NCBI RefSeq assembly: GCF_039621805.1
Contig: NZ_CP155073.1
Coordinates: 1,922,001 to 1,986,000, forward strand
Length of the DNA stretch: 64,000 nt
Origin: Paraburkholderia sp. PREW-6R
Lineage (GTDB): Bacteria > Pseudomonadota > Gammaproteobacteria > Burkholderiales > Burkholderiaceae
Direction: 5' to 3'
The first letter of the stretch is position 1; the number at the start of each line of letters is the position of its first letter. This document shows, one piece after another, positions 21,004-31,641 of the stretch. Below the pieces are notes generated by a model, which did no database searches, was not told the origin of the DNA, and saw only the letters and a list, made by a program, of their open reading frames with translations. A program made the translations under genes and the position numbers.

Positions 21004-22221
21004 GTGAACCCGCTACTCGACTCCCTTCAGTCCTATCCGTTCGACAAGCTGCGCGTCCTTTTCAAGAACGTCACGCCGCCAGCCGGCCTCTCGCCCATCA
21101 GCTTCGGCATTGGCGAACCGAAGCATCCCACGCCCGCGCTGATCCGCGACGCCGTGATCGCCTCGCTCGGCGGTCTCGCGGCCTATCCGGCGACGATCGG
21201 CACGCCCGCGTTGCGTGAGTCGATTGCGAAATGGGTGACGCAGCGCTACGGCCTGCCGCCGGTCGATCCCGCGACCCAGGTGCTGCCGGTGTCGGGTTCG
21301 CGCGAGGCGCTGTTCGCGCTCGCCCAGACGGTGATCGACCCGAAAAGGAATGCCGGCGGCGAGCCTGCGATCGTACTCTGTCCGAACCCTTTCTACCAAA
21401 TCTATGAAGGCGCGGCCATTCTCGCCGGTGCGCAACCGTACTTCGTGAACAGCGACCCGGCGCGCAACTTCGCCTGCGACTATTCGGCGGTGCCGGACGA
21501 CGTCTGGGCGCGCACGCAACTGCTGTACGTGTGCTCGCCGGGCAATCCCACCGGCGCAGTGCTCACGCTCGACGACTGGCGCGAACTGTTTGCGCTGTCC
21601 GACCGTCACGGCTTCGTGATCGCATCGGACGAATGCTATTCCGAGATCTATTTCGACGAAGCAAGCCCGCCGCTCGGCGGTCTGCAAGCCGCGCACCGGC
21701 TCGGCCGCGGCTTCGAACGGCTCGTGATGCTGTCGAGCCTGTCCAAGCGTTCGAACGTACCGGGCATGCGCTCGGGCTTCGTCGCCGGCGACGCCGCGAT
21801 CCTGAAAGACTTCCTGCTATACCGGACATACCACGGCGCCGCCTTGTCGACCGTGTTCCAGAATGCCAGCATCGCAGCCTGGAACGACGAGCAGCACGTG
21901 CGCGAAAACCGCGCGAAGTACGTGCAGAAGTTTTCCACCGTCACGCCCATGCTCGCGCAGGTGCTCGACGTGCGCCTGCCCGACGCCGCGTTCTACCTGT
22001 GGGCCGACGTGTCGCGCACGGGTCTGTCGGACACCGAGTTCGCCCAGCGCCTGCACGCCGACTATAATGTGACGGTTCTGCCGGGCTCGTTTCTCGCGCG
22101 CACTGCGCACGGTGTGAACCCCGGCCGCAATTTCGTGCGCCTCGCGCTCGTTGCCGACGTCGACGAATGCACCGAGGGCGCGCAGCGCATCGTCGATTTT
22201 TGCCGCGCGCTCGCGGGCTGA
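21004..22221 (+). CDS. dapC: Succinyldiaminopimelate transaminase
   Basis: PLP enzyme making N-succinyl-L,L-diaminopimelate in lysine and peptidoglycan precursor synthesis. The 405 residues show fold-type I features: the [11 protein letters not shown] motif (Asn of the aldimine site), [13 protein letters not shown] (Asp) and the [15 protein letters not shown] segment with the PLP lysine. The frame is open further upstream, but the conserved part begins [16 protein letters not shown], so the GTG at 21004 is chosen. Its Shine-Dalgarno sequence is weak. dapD follows after 70 bases and dapE is three genes on, which confirms the assignment over other aminotransferases. Confidence 0.93.
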   Translation: MNPLLDSLQSYPFDKLRVLFKNVTPPAGLSPISFGIGEPKHPTPALIRDAVIASLGGLAAYPATIGTPALRESIAKWVTQRYGLPPVDPATQVLPVSGSREALFALAQTVIDPKRNAGGEPAIVLCPNPFYQIYEGAAILAGAQPYFVNSDPARNFACDYSAVPDDVWARTQLLYVCSPGNPTGAVLTLDDWRELFALSDRHGFVIASDECYSEIYFDEASPPLGGLQAAHRLGRGFERLVMLSSLSKRSNVPGMRSGFVAGDAAILKDFLLYRTYHGAALSTVFQNASIAAWNDEQHVRENRAKYVQKFSTVTPMLAQVLDVRLPDAAFYLWADVSRTGLSDTEFAQRLHADYNVTVLPGSFLARTAHGVNPGRNFVRLALVADVDECTEGAQRIVDFCRALAG

Positions 22222-22291
22222 ACTTACGGGTTCATCGCGCTCACGCACTGCATTCCCTCTTCAGACTTCAACTCTTCAGAAAAGCACGCAT

Positions 22292-23119
22292 ATGTCGCAA
22301 CAACTTCAGCAGATCATTGACACCGCCTGGGAAAACCGCGCCGAGCTGTCGCCGAAAGCCGCGCCGGCCGACGTGCGTGAAGCCGTGACTCACGCCATCG
22401 AGCAACTGGACAAGGGCGCGCTGCGCGTGGCCGAGAAGAAAGACGGGGACTGGGTCGTCAATCAGTGGCTGAAGAAAGCGGTGCTGCTGTCGTTCCGTCT
22501 GGAAGACAACGCGCCCATGCCCGCCGGCGGCTACTCGCAGTTCTACGACAAGGTGCCGTCCAAATTCGCGAACTACAGCGCTGAAGACTTCGCGGCCGGT
22601 GGCTTTCGCGTGGTGCCGCCCGCCATTGCGCGACGCGGCTCGTTCATCGCGAAGAACGTCGTGCTGATGCCGTCGTACACCAACATCGGCGCGTATGTGG
22701 ACGAAGGCACGATGGTCGATACGTGGGCCACTGTCGGTTCATGCGCGCAGATCGGCAAGAACGTTCACCTGTCGGGCGGCGTGGGCATCGGCGGCGTCTT
22801 GGAGCCGCTGCAGGCGAACCCGGTCATCATCGAAGACAACTGCTTCATCGGCGCGCGCTCGGAGGTGGTGGAAGGCGTGATCGTCGAAGAAAACTCGGTG
22901 ATTTCCATGGGCGTGTACCTTGGCCAGAGCACGAAAATTTACGACCGCGAAACCGGTGAAGTGACGTACGGCCGCATTCCGGCGGGCTCGGTGGTGGTGG
23001 CGGGCAATCTGCCTTCGAAAGACGGCACGCACAGCCTGTACTGCGCGGTGATCGTCAAGAAGGTGGACGCGAAAACGCGCGCGAAGGTCGGTCTGAACGA
23101 GCTGCTGCGAGGCGACTGA
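22292..23119 (+). CDS. dapD: Tetrahydrodipicolinate N-succinyltransferase
   Basis: Transfers succinyl from succinyl-CoA to tetrahydrodipicolinate. The 275-residue protein (family length 274-275) has an N-terminal helical domain and a left-handed beta-helix of hexapeptide repeats ([20 protein letters not shown], then [19 protein letters not shown]). The start at 22292, [19 protein letters not shown], matches the family start; an open frame reaching back into dapC is ignored. Its stop shares one base with the next gene's ATG. Confidence 0.97.
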   Translation: MSQQLQQIIDTAWENRAELSPKAAPADVREAVTHAIEQLDKGALRVAEKKDGDWVVNQWLKKAVLLSFRLEDNAPMPAGGYSQFYDKVPSKFANYSAEDFAAGGFRVVPPAIARRGSFIAKNVVLMPSYTNIGAYVDEGTMVDTWATVGSCAQIGKNVHLSGGVGIGGVLEPLQANPVIIEDNCFIGARSEVVEGVIVEENSVISMGVYLGQSTKIYDRETGEVTYGRIPAGSVVVAGNLPSKDGTHSLYCAVIVKKVDAKTRAKVGLNELLRGD

Positions 23120-23484
23120 TGGCGCGCGGCACGAAAACCGTGGTGTACGGCATTCCGAACTGCGACACCGTGAAGAAAGCCCGCGTGTGGCTGGAAGAGC
23201 ACGGCGTGGAGTTCGAGTTTCACGACTTCAAGAAGCACGGCGTGACCGAACCGCTCGTGCAGGACTGGCTGAAGGACGTGAAGCTGGACGCACTGCTGAA
23301 CCGTCGCGGCACCACGTGGCGCGCGTTGTCGGACGACATGAAAGCGGCTGCGGATACGCAGTCCGGCGCGATCGCGCTGATGATCCACAAGCCGTCCGTG
23401 ATCAAGCGGCCGGTGCTGGTGGTCAACGGGCGCGTGAAGTCGCTGGGTTTTTCGGCTGAAGACTACGCAGCGCTGTTCGCGTGA
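23119..23484 (+). CDS. ArsC/Spx-family protein (YffB-like)
   Basis: Small thioredoxin-fold protein of the arsenate reductase/Spx family, 121 residues. It has YGIPNCDTVKKARVWLEEHG with a single N-terminal Cys (about 15), and KRPVLVVNGRVKSLGF near the end. It lacks the second and third Cys of true arsenate reductases, so arsenate reduction is unlikely. The ATG overlaps the dapD stop (TGATG). The same gene type sits next to dapE in E. coli, so a link with the DAP pathway or glutathione-dependent redox is plausible but unproven. Confidence 0.85.
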   Translation: MARGTKTVVYGIPNCDTVKKARVWLEEHGVEFEFHDFKKHGVTEPLVQDWLKDVKLDALLNRRGTTWRALSDDMKAAADTQSGAIALMIHKPSVIKRPVLVVNGRVKSLGFSAEDYAALFA

Positions 23485-23530
23485 ACCTGCGCGCGAGGAG
23501 CATCGCGCCACCCGGCGCAATATGAAGTGA

Positions 23531-24769
<1,239 letters not shown>

Positions 24770-24785
24770 CCAAGGAAAGACCGCG

Positions 24786-25676
24786 ATGACGCTCCCGTTT
24801 TCCACCGTTCGCGACGTGCTGCGTTTTGCAGTGTCGCGCTTTAACCAGGCCGAACTGTCGTTCGGCCACGGCTCGGCCAATGCATATGACGAGGCCGTCT
24901 ATCTGGTGCTGCACACGCTGCACCTGCCGCTCGATCTGCTCGACCCGTTTCTCGACGCCAAACTGACGTCGGGCGAGATCGACGCCGTGCTGAACGTGAT
25001 CGAACGGCGCGCAACCGAGCGCGTGCCAGCCGCCTACATCACCCAGGAAGCGTGGATGCACGGCTTTCGCTTCCATGTGGACGAGCGCGTGATCGTGCCG
25101 CGTTCGTTCATCGGCGAACTGCTCGCGGACGGCCTGCAGCCGTATGTGGAAGATCCCGAGCAGGTGAGCGCGGTGCTCGAACTGTGCACGGGTTCGGGTT
25201 GCCTCGCGATTCTCGCGGCGCACGCGTTTCCGAACGCGGATATCGACGCGGTGGATCTTTCCGCACCCGCGCTCGAAGTGGCCGCGCGCAACGTTGCCGA
25301 CTACAAGCTCGACGACCGCGTCGCGTTGTTCGAGGGCGATCTGTACGCGCCGCTCGCGCAACGCCGCTATGACGTGATCATCAGCAATCCGCCATATGTC
25401 AATGCGGCGGCGATGCAGGCACTGCCGGCCGAGTACAGGCACGAGCCGGACATGGCGCTCGCGGGCGGCGCGGACGGCATGGACATCGTGCGCCGGATCA
25501 TGGCGCAGGCGCGTAACTGGCTCACCGACGAAGGCGTGCTGGTGGTGGAGATCGGCAACGAGCGTGAGCACGTCGAAGCGGCGTTTGGCGGCCTCGACCT
25601 GGTGTGGCTCACGACCAGCGCCGGCGACGACAACGTCTTTCTGATCCAGGCCACGGATTTGCCTGCGACAAGCTGA
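24786..25676 (+). CDS. prmB: Ribosomal protein L3 glutamine methyltransferase
   Basis: SAM-dependent N5-glutamine methyltransferase of the HemK/PrmB group. The 296-residue product has the SAM loop LELCTGSGCLAI and the catalytic NPPYVN motif (about residue 200) that binds the target glutamine. The N-terminal helical domain and the length fit PrmB better than PrmC (about 280). Adjacency to dapE suggests cotranscription. Confidence 0.92.
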   Translation: MTLPFSTVRDVLRFAVSRFNQAELSFGHGSANAYDEAVYLVLHTLHLPLDLLDPFLDAKLTSGEIDAVLNVIERRATERVPAAYITQEAWMHGFRFHVDERVIVPRSFIGELLADGLQPYVEDPEQVSAVLELCTGSGCLAILAAHAFPNADIDAVDLSAPALEVAARNVADYKLDDRVALFEGDLYAPLAQRRYDVIISNPPYVNAAAMQALPAEYRHEPDMALAGGADGMDIVRRIMAQARNWLTDEGVLVVEIGNEREHVEAAFGGLDLVWLTTSAGDDNVFLIQATDLPATS

Positions 25677-25759
25677 GCGTTGCCAGCCGGAACTGTGTGC
25701 GGGATGCTGGCCAGAGGTGGTGATCTGGCCGCCGCACTTCGCCAAACCATCTTCCGCCT

Positions 25760-27214
25760 ATGCCCATCGACCTGCTGCACATCGGCCCGCTGGTCGCCCT
25801 CGCCCATATTCTCGGCGTGGTCGCGGCGTGCCACGCGATTCTGAACACCCGCACTTCGCAAGGCGCGATTGCATGGGCCGTGTCCCTGGTCGCGATGCCC
25901 TACCTCACGCTCGTGCCGTACCTCTTCCTCGGGCGCAGCAAGTTCGCCGGCTATGCGGACGCGCGCCGCGTCGAGAATGAGTTGCTGCGCACGCGCGCGC
26001 ATCCGCCCGAGTGGGACGCGCACGCTTCTTCCGCGGGTCTGCCGACCCAGCAACTCGGCGTGCGGCTCGTGCATTCGCTCACGCGACTGGGCGGCATGCC
26101 GTTCCTGCCCGGCAATTGCGTGCGCACGCTGGTGAACGGGGCGGCCACGTTCGAGGCGATTTTCGAAGCGATCGAAGGCGCGCGCCGTTACGTGATCGTG
26201 CAGTTCTTCATCGTGCGCGACGACGCGCTCGGCGAAATGCTGAAAGACGCGCTGATCGCCAAGGCCAGACAGGGCGTGCGTGTCTACTTCCTGTACGACA
26301 GCATCGGCAGCTTCGATCTGCCGCACCGCTACGTGGCGGCGTTGCGCGCGGGCGGTGTGGAGACCCACCCGTTCGCCACCCATCGACGCTTCGTCAACCG
26401 GCTGCAACTGAACTTCCGCAACCACCGCAAGATCGTGTCGGTGGACGGCGAGCGCGCGTTCGTCGGCGGACACAATGTCGGCGTCGAATATCTTGGCGGC
26501 AAGCCGCCGCTTTCGCCGTGGCGCGACACGCACATCGAGGTGCGCGGCCCGGCAGTGGCGAGCATCCAGTTCGTGTTCACCGAAGACTGGCACTGGGCCA
26601 CGCAGCAGTTGCCCGAATTCGACATGCCGGCCGGCCTGGCTCCGAGCCCCGGTCAGCCGGATCAGGGCATGCACTGCCTCGTGGTGCCGAGCGGCCCCGC
26701 GGACAAACAGGAAACGTGTTCGCTTTTCTTCGTCGAAGCGATCAACGCAGCGCGCGAGCGCATCTGGATCACCACGCCCTATCTCGTACCCGACGAAGCG
26801 GTGTTCGCGGCACTGCGGCTCGCCGTGCTGCGCGGCGTGGACGTGCGGATTCTGATTCCCTGCCGCCGCGACCATCGCGTGGTGTTCGCGGCGTCGAAAA
26901 TCTATGCGTATGACTCGCTGCGCGCCGGCATCCGGATCTTCCGCTATCAGCCTGGCTTTCTGCATCAGAAAGTGGTGCTGATCGACAGCGTGGCCGCGGC
27001 GATCGGCAGCGCCAACCTCGACAACCGCTCGTTCCGCCTGAACTTCGAAATCATGGTGCTGACGGTCGATCACGGCTTCGCGACCGAGGTCGAAACGATG
27101 CTGCTCCGGGACTTCGCCGAGTCGCTCGAAATCGATCGCAACGAATATCGTCACGCAAGCGCGTTCAAGCGCGTGCTGATGCATGTGGCGCGGCTCTTTT
27201 CGCCGGTGCTGTAG
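25760..27214 (+). CDS. cls: Cardiolipin synthase (PLD family)
   Basis: Membrane enzyme joining phosphatidylglycerols, or PG and PE, into cardiolipin. The 484 residues begin with two hydrophobic helices (about 8-65, IGPLVALAHILGVVAAC and VSLVAMPYLTLVPYLFLG). Two phospholipase-D HKD motifs follow at about 221 (HRKIVSVDGERAFVGG) and about 402 (HQKVVLIDSVAAAIGSANLD). Both catalytic His/Lys/Asp sets are complete. Which Cls class it is cannot be settled by motif alone. Confidence 0.92.
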   Translation: MPIDLLHIGPLVALAHILGVVAACHAILNTRTSQGAIAWAVSLVAMPYLTLVPYLFLGRSKFAGYADARRVENELLRTRAHPPEWDAHASSAGLPTQQLGVRLVHSLTRLGGMPFLPGNCVRTLVNGAATFEAIFEAIEGARRYVIVQFFIVRDDALGEMLKDALIAKARQGVRVYFLYDSIGSFDLPHRYVAALRAGGVETHPFATHRRFVNRLQLNFRNHRKIVSVDGERAFVGGHNVGVEYLGGKPPLSPWRDTHIEVRGPAVASIQFVFTEDWHWATQQLPEFDMPAGLAPSPGQPDQGMHCLVVPSGPADKQETCSLFFVEAINAARERIWITTPYLVPDEAVFAALRLAVLRGVDVRILIPCRRDHRVVFAASKIYAYDSLRAGIRIFRYQPGFLHQKVVLIDSVAAAIGSANLDNRSFRLNFEIMVLTVDHGFATEVETMLLRDFAESLEIDRNEYRHASAFKRVLMHVARLFSPVL

Positions 27215-27244
27215 TCCGCCGCGCCGCCGCTTACCGTCACTGCA

Positions 27245-27727
27245 TCACAGCAACTTCTCGATGTCGTCGGCAATCGCTTCGGGTTTGGTGAGCGGCGCAT
27301 AGCGCTTGACCACGTTGCCGTCGCGGCCAATCAGGAACTTGGTGAAATTCCATTTGATCGCTTCGAGCCCGAGCAGTCCCGGCGCTTCGCCCGTCAGGTA
27401 GCGAAACAGCGGATGCGCGTTCGCGCCGTTCACGTCCACCTTGTCGAACATGGGAAACGTCACGCCGTAGTTTTTCTCGCAGAAGCTGCCGATCTGCGTG
27501 GCGTCGCCCGGCTCCTGCTTGCCGAACTGGTTGCACGGAAACCCGAGCACCGCGAGTCCACGCGCGGCGTACGTGTCGTACAGTTTCTGCAAACCCGCAT
27601 ATTGCGGAGTGAATCCGCACTCGCTCGCCGTGTTCACGACCAGCAGGACCTTACCCTCGTAGCGCCCGAGGCTCACTTCCTCGTTGCTGCCCAGTGGACG
27701 TGCCGAAAATGAATAGATCGATGTCAT
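27245..27727 (-). CDS. Glutathione peroxidase family protein
   Basis: Thiol peroxidase reducing hydrogen peroxide or lipid peroxides. The 160-residue cytoplasmic protein has the Cys-type active site ASECGFTPQY (peroxidatic Cys37 in place of selenocysteine), plus the catalytic Gln in CNQFGKQEPG and Trp in KWNFTKF. Bacterial enzymes of this type often use thioredoxin rather than glutathione. It converges on cls and diverges from the ABC-F gene. Confidence 0.92.
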   Translation of the reverse strand: MTSIYSFSARPLGSNEEVSLGRYEGKVLLVVNTASECGFTPQYAGLQKLYDTYAARGLAVLGFPCNQFGKQEPGDATQIGSFCEKNYGVTFPMFDKVDVNGANAHPLFRYLTGEAPGLLGLEAIKWNFTKFLIGRDGNVVKRYAPLTKPEAIADDIEKLL

Positions 27728-27862
27728 CTGCTCTCCCCGTGAAAGCCGACAGTCTATGCCAAAAGCCTGGCCGGTACAGTCGGCCGGATGGCCGACCCCG
27801 GCTGAGCGCCCGATGCGCTGTGCGGCGGTCTAAAATAGCGTTTTTCTTCAGCCGGCCTCTTC

Positions 27863-29833
27863 GTGATCCGCTTTAACCAGTTCAGCCTCGCGCGCGGCAC
27901 CAAGCCGCTCTTCGACAACACCACGTTCACCCTCAATCCGGGTGAGAAGGCCGGTCTCGTGGGCGCGAACGGCGCAGGCAAGTCCACGCTTTTTGCCGTG
28001 CTGCTCGGTCAACTCCATGCGGACGGCGGCGATTTCTCGATGCCGCCTACCTGGCAAGTCGCGCACGTTGCACAGGAAACGCCTGCAACGGAGAAGACTG
28101 CGCTTGCCTACACGCTGGACGGCGACGCGGCGTTGCGCGCGATCGAAGCGCGCATTGCCGCGGCTTCGGCCGCTCACGACGGCGCGGCCGAAGGCGAAGC
28201 GCACGCCGCCTTTGCGGACGCGGACGGCTACACCGCGCCGGCCCGCGCCGAAGCGTTACTGCTCGGCCTTGGCTTCACGCTCGAACAGACGCGCGAGCCC
28301 GTGAGCAGTTTTTCGGGCGGCTGGCGCATGCGTCTGAATCTGGCCCAGGCGCTGATGTGTCGCTCCGACCTGCTGTTGCTCGACGAACCCACCAACCACC
28401 TGGACCTCGATGCAATTGTCTGGCTCGAAGACTGGCTGCACCGTTATCCGGGCACGCTGATCGTGATCTCGCACGACCGCGAGTTTCTCGACTCCGTCTG
28501 CAATGTCACGCTGCATCTGGAGAATCAGCAGGTCAAGCGGTACGGCGGCAACTATTCGCAATTCGAAGTGCTGCGCGCGCAACAGATCGCACTCCAGCAA
28601 AGCGCGTATGAAAAGCAGCAGCGCACGGTCGAGCATCTGCAGAGCTACATCAACCGCTTCAAGGCGCAGGCCACCAAGGCTCGCCAGGCGCAGAGCCGGG
28701 TCAAGGCGCTGGAAAAGATGGAACTGATTGCACCCGCGCATGCGTCCTCGCCTTTTACGTTCGAATTCCGCACGCCCGACTCCGCGCCTAATCCGATGAT
28801 GGTGATGGAGAACGTACGCTGCGGCTATCGCAGTGAAGACGACTCAGCCGCCGAAATCCCGATCGTCGAGCATGTAATGCTGTCGATCCAGAACGGCCAG
28901 CGCATCGGCCTGCTCGGCGCGAACGGCCAGGGCAAATCCACGCTGATCAAGACGCTCGCCGGCACGCTGGAGCCGCTCGGCGGCCACGTGCGCGAAGGCA
29001 AGGGTTTGCGCATCGGCTACTTCGCGCAGCATCAGCTGGAAACCTTGCGGGCGGACGACACGCCGCTGCAACATCTGGCGCGTCTCGCACCGGACACGCG
29101 CGAACAGGAACTGCGCGACTTTCTCGGCAGCTTCAATTTCTCCGGTGAGATGGCGACCTCGAAAATCGGCCCATTTTCAGGAGGCGAAAAAGCGCGTCTT
29201 GCGCTCGCGCTGATCATCTGGCAGAAGCCGAACCTGCTGCTGCTCGACGAACCGACCAATCACCTGGACCTCGAAACCCGTCACGCGCTCACCATGGCGC
29301 TCGCGCAGTTCGAAGGCACGCTGATTCTGGTGTCGCACGACCGGCATCTGCTGCGCGCCACGACCGAGCAGTTCATGCTGGTCGCTAAACATCGTCTGCA
29401 GGAATTCGACGGCGATCTCGACGACTATCGTGACTGGCTGCTTCAGCATGCCGCCGAACAGCGCGCAGCATTGAAGGCTGCGGGAACCAATGGCACGAGT
29501 GGCACGAGCGGGTCGAACGGCCCGGACGTCAGCGCGGACAGCGGCGTCAACCGCAAGGAACAGCGCCGGCTCGAGGCCGAAACGCGCCAGAAGCTCGCGC
29601 ACCTGAAAAAGCCGCTGCAAAGCCGCATTGCGAAGATCGAAAAGGAAATGGACTCACTCAACACGGAGAAAACGACGCTCGACGCGTTCGTCGTCGACCC
29701 GGCGAGTTACGAGCCCGAGCAGAAAGCGAAACTGACCCAAGCGCTTCGCCGTCAGGCCGACGTGAATGCGCGCCTTGAAACGCTCGAAGCCGAATGGCTG
29801 GAGATTCACGAGGAACTCGAACAGATCGGCTAG
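27863..29833 (+). CDS. yheS: ABC-F family ATPase, YheS-like
   Basis: Soluble ribosome-associated ATPase with two nucleotide-binding domains and no membrane domain. The 656 residues carry Walker A GANGAGKSTL (about 33) and GANGQGKSTL (about 350), two LDEPTNHLDLD/E Walker B motifs, and SFSGGWRMRLNLAQAL and FSGGEKARLALAL signatures. The interdomain linker is helical and basic, and a charged C-terminal coiled coil ends in EEL. The start is GTG (27863, MIRFNQFSLARG), resembling the E. coli YheS N-terminus. ABC-F proteins resolve stalled ribosomes; a specific role here is inferred. Confidence 0.9.
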   Translation: MIRFNQFSLARGTKPLFDNTTFTLNPGEKAGLVGANGAGKSTLFAVLLGQLHADGGDFSMPPTWQVAHVAQETPATEKTALAYTLDGDAALRAIEARIAAASAAHDGAAEGEAHAAFADADGYTAPARAEALLLGLGFTLEQTREPVSSFSGGWRMRLNLAQALMCRSDLLLLDEPTNHLDLDAIVWLEDWLHRYPGTLIVISHDREFLDSVCNVTLHLENQQVKRYGGNYSQFEVLRAQQIALQQSAYEKQQRTVEHLQSYINRFKAQATKARQAQSRVKALEKMELIAPAHASSPFTFEFRTPDSAPNPMMVMENVRCGYRSEDDSAAEIPIVEHVMLSIQNGQRIGLLGANGQGKSTLIKTLAGTLEPLGGHVREGKGLRIGYFAQHQLETLRADDTPLQHLARLAPDTREQELRDFLGSFNFSGEMATSKIGPFSGGEKARLALALIIWQKPNLLLLDEPTNHLDLETRHALTMALAQFEGTLILVSHDRHLLRATTEQFMLVAKHRLQEFDGDLDDYRDWLLQHAAEQRAALKAAGTNGTSGTSGSNGPDVSADSGVNRKEQRRLEAETRQKLAHLKKPLQSRIAKIEKEMDSLNTEKTTLDAFVVDPASYEPEQKAKLTQALRRQADVNARLETLEAEWLEIHEELEQIG

Positions 29834-29880
29834 CGCGGCGGACGGCTTTACGTGCGCCGGCATTGATAAAAGGGGTAGCG

Positions 29881-31149
29881 GTGTCTATGGGGACGTCATC
29901 TGCGGGACCAGCGGGAGCAGCGGGATCAGCAGCCGGAACGACAAAGCAGGCAGCCGTCGAACCCGCCGAGGGATCGGCCACACGAACGGCTCAAGCGGCT
30001 CGAGCGACTCGAGCGGAACAAACGGCCCGAGCGACACATCAGGCAGCGGCATCGTCCGATACGTTCGCGCCGCCGCTGAAGGGCCTGCGCGTGCTCGACC
30101 TGACGCGTCTGTTGCCGGGTCCGGTCGCTGCGCTGAGGCTCGCCGAACTCGGCGCTGACGTGCTGAAAATCGAAGCACCGGGAGCGGGCGATCCAACACG
30201 CACGATGATGCAGTCGTCGGGCGACCGCGTCGCGGGACGGCCTGGGGCGTTCTACCGGCTGGTGAACCGCGGCAAGCGCGAAACGCGACTCGATCTGAAG
30301 TCGGATGCGGGTCGCAATGTGCTGCGCGCGCTTGCGGCCGAGGCAGATGTACTGATCGAGAGCTTCCGGCCCGGCGTCATGGAGCGCCTCGGTCTTGGTT
30401 ACGAAACGCTGCGCGCGGCCAATCCCCGACTTGTCTATTGCGCGATCAGCGGCTATGGCGCGAGCGGGCCGTTTGCCGAGCGTGCGGGCCACGATCTGAA
30501 CTACATCGGTTATGCGGGCGTGCTCGATCAACTGGCGAGCCGGGACGGCGCACCCATCCTGCCCAACTTCCAGATCGCCGACCTGCTCGGCGGCGCGCTT
30601 GCGGCGGTTACGCAGATTCTGGCCGCGCTGTGGCACGTATCGCGCGGCGGCGAAGGCCGTTTTGTCGACGTGTCGATGACGCACGTCACGCACGCGCACA
30701 ACGTGGTCGCGCAGGTTTCAGTGTCGAACGAGGGCGCCGCGCCCGCCGCAGGTGAAGGGCTGTTGAACGGCGGCGTGCCCTGCTACAACCTGTATCGCAC
30801 GCTCGATCAGCGCTGGCTTGCGGTCGGCGCACTCGAACAGAAGTTCTGGGAGACGCTGTGCATGGCGCTCGATCGTCCCGAGTGGGCGACGCGTCACTGG
30901 AGTCTCGGTCAGGCAATCGGCGGCCCGGACGCCGCCGCGCTCACGCAGGAACTCGCCGGAATCATTGGCGCGCGCACGCTGAAAGAGTGGGTTCTGCTGC
31001 TGGAGCCGCTCGATTGCTGCGTGTCGCCGGTGCTGACGCCGGCTGAAGCGGCACTGCACCCGCTGTTCAACCTGTCGGCCGGTGCGGCGGACAGTGACGA
31101 AGGCATCGACGAAACCGAAGCGGCACGGAGCACTCGCCACCCGGAATGA
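29881..31149 (+). CDS. CaiB/BaiF family (class III) CoA-transferase
   Basis: Transfers CoA between carboxylic acids, or acts as an acyl-CoA racemase; the substrate is unknown. The core starts about residue 60 with LKGLRVLDLTRLLPGPVA and has LAELGADVLKIEAPG, NRGKRETRLDLKS, ISGYGASGPFAERAGHDLNY and VDVSM, all family landmarks. The first 60 residues are low-complexity (Ala, Thr, Gly, Arg) and not part of the fold. A purine-rich AAAAGGGG precedes the GTG at 29881; an ATG at 29887 is the alternative. The C-terminal VSPVLTPAEA segment is present. It follows the ABC-F gene by 47 bases. Confidence 0.87.
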   Translation: MSMGTSSAGPAGAAGSAAGTTKQAAVEPAEGSATRTAQAARATRAEQTARATHQAAASSDTFAPPLKGLRVLDLTRLLPGPVAALRLAELGADVLKIEAPGAGDPTRTMMQSSGDRVAGRPGAFYRLVNRGKRETRLDLKSDAGRNVLRALAAEADVLIESFRPGVMERLGLGYETLRAANPRLVYCAISGYGASGPFAERAGHDLNYIGYAGVLDQLASRDGAPILPNFQIADLLGGALAAVTQILAALWHVSRGGEGRFVDVSMTHVTHAHNVVAQVSVSNEGAAPAAGEGLLNGGVPCYNLYRTLDQRWLAVGALEQKFWETLCMALDRPEWATRHWSLGQAIGGPDAAALTQELAGIIGARTLKEWVLLLEPLDCCVSPVLTPAEAALHPLFNLSAGAADSDEGIDETEAARSTRHPE

Positions 31150-31219
31150 TCATGCGGCGAACTTATTTGTCCGCGCAGGCCGCCGGTTCGCAAGCCGGCC
31201 CAACAGGCGGCGGCAGCAC

Positions 31220-31534
31220 TCACCGCCGCGCCGCCGTCTGCCTGGGCAAGGTCTGACGCGGCGTTTTTTCGTCGTCGTACAGCACGTGTTTGCGCCCTTC
31301 CACGTGACGGTTGATCGTGGCGCGCACGTCCGCGGCGGTCGCATCTTCGGCAACGACGCGCCGCGATATCTGCCCTGTCGTGTCGATCCATTCGACAATC
31401 CGGCAGGCGCCGCCCCAAGGCTGGCGAATCGGCGCGGAGACGCGGCACCCGCGCACCTGTATCGGCCGCTCGGCGGCGGTATCATAAGTCTGTTTCAAGG
31501 CGCGATCCTTTTTCGGGCGTCTGAAGGGATGCAA
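31220..31534 (-). CDS. Small conserved-looking hypothetical protein
   Basis: I do not recognise a function. The 104-residue frame has GC3-rich codons typical of the neighbours and a non-repetitive middle part (GGACRIVEWIDTTGQISRRV, then VRATINRHVEGRKHVLYDDE) with alternating charged and hydrophobic residues, as in a real small fold. The only start is TTG, preceded by GGAAGGA just two bases away, so the true start is unsure. It resembles Burkholderia-restricted DUF proteins (possibly DUF2866), but I cannot confirm that without a search. It lies between a converging CoA-transferase and radA. Confidence 0.5.
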   Translation of the reverse strand: MHPFRRPKKDRALKQTYDTAAERPIQVRGCRVSAPIRQPWGGACRIVEWIDTTGQISRRVVAEDATAADVRATINRHVEGRKHVLYDDEKTPRQTLPRQTAARR

Positions 31535-31641
31535 TGTCCTTCCAGCTTAGGAAAAAGGAGCCGCCATCAGGTTACAACCACTGTGGGGATATTTACCGAA
31601 CGTTACGGCGGCGATTCGCGCCGGGTGCCCGCGAGCCCCGT

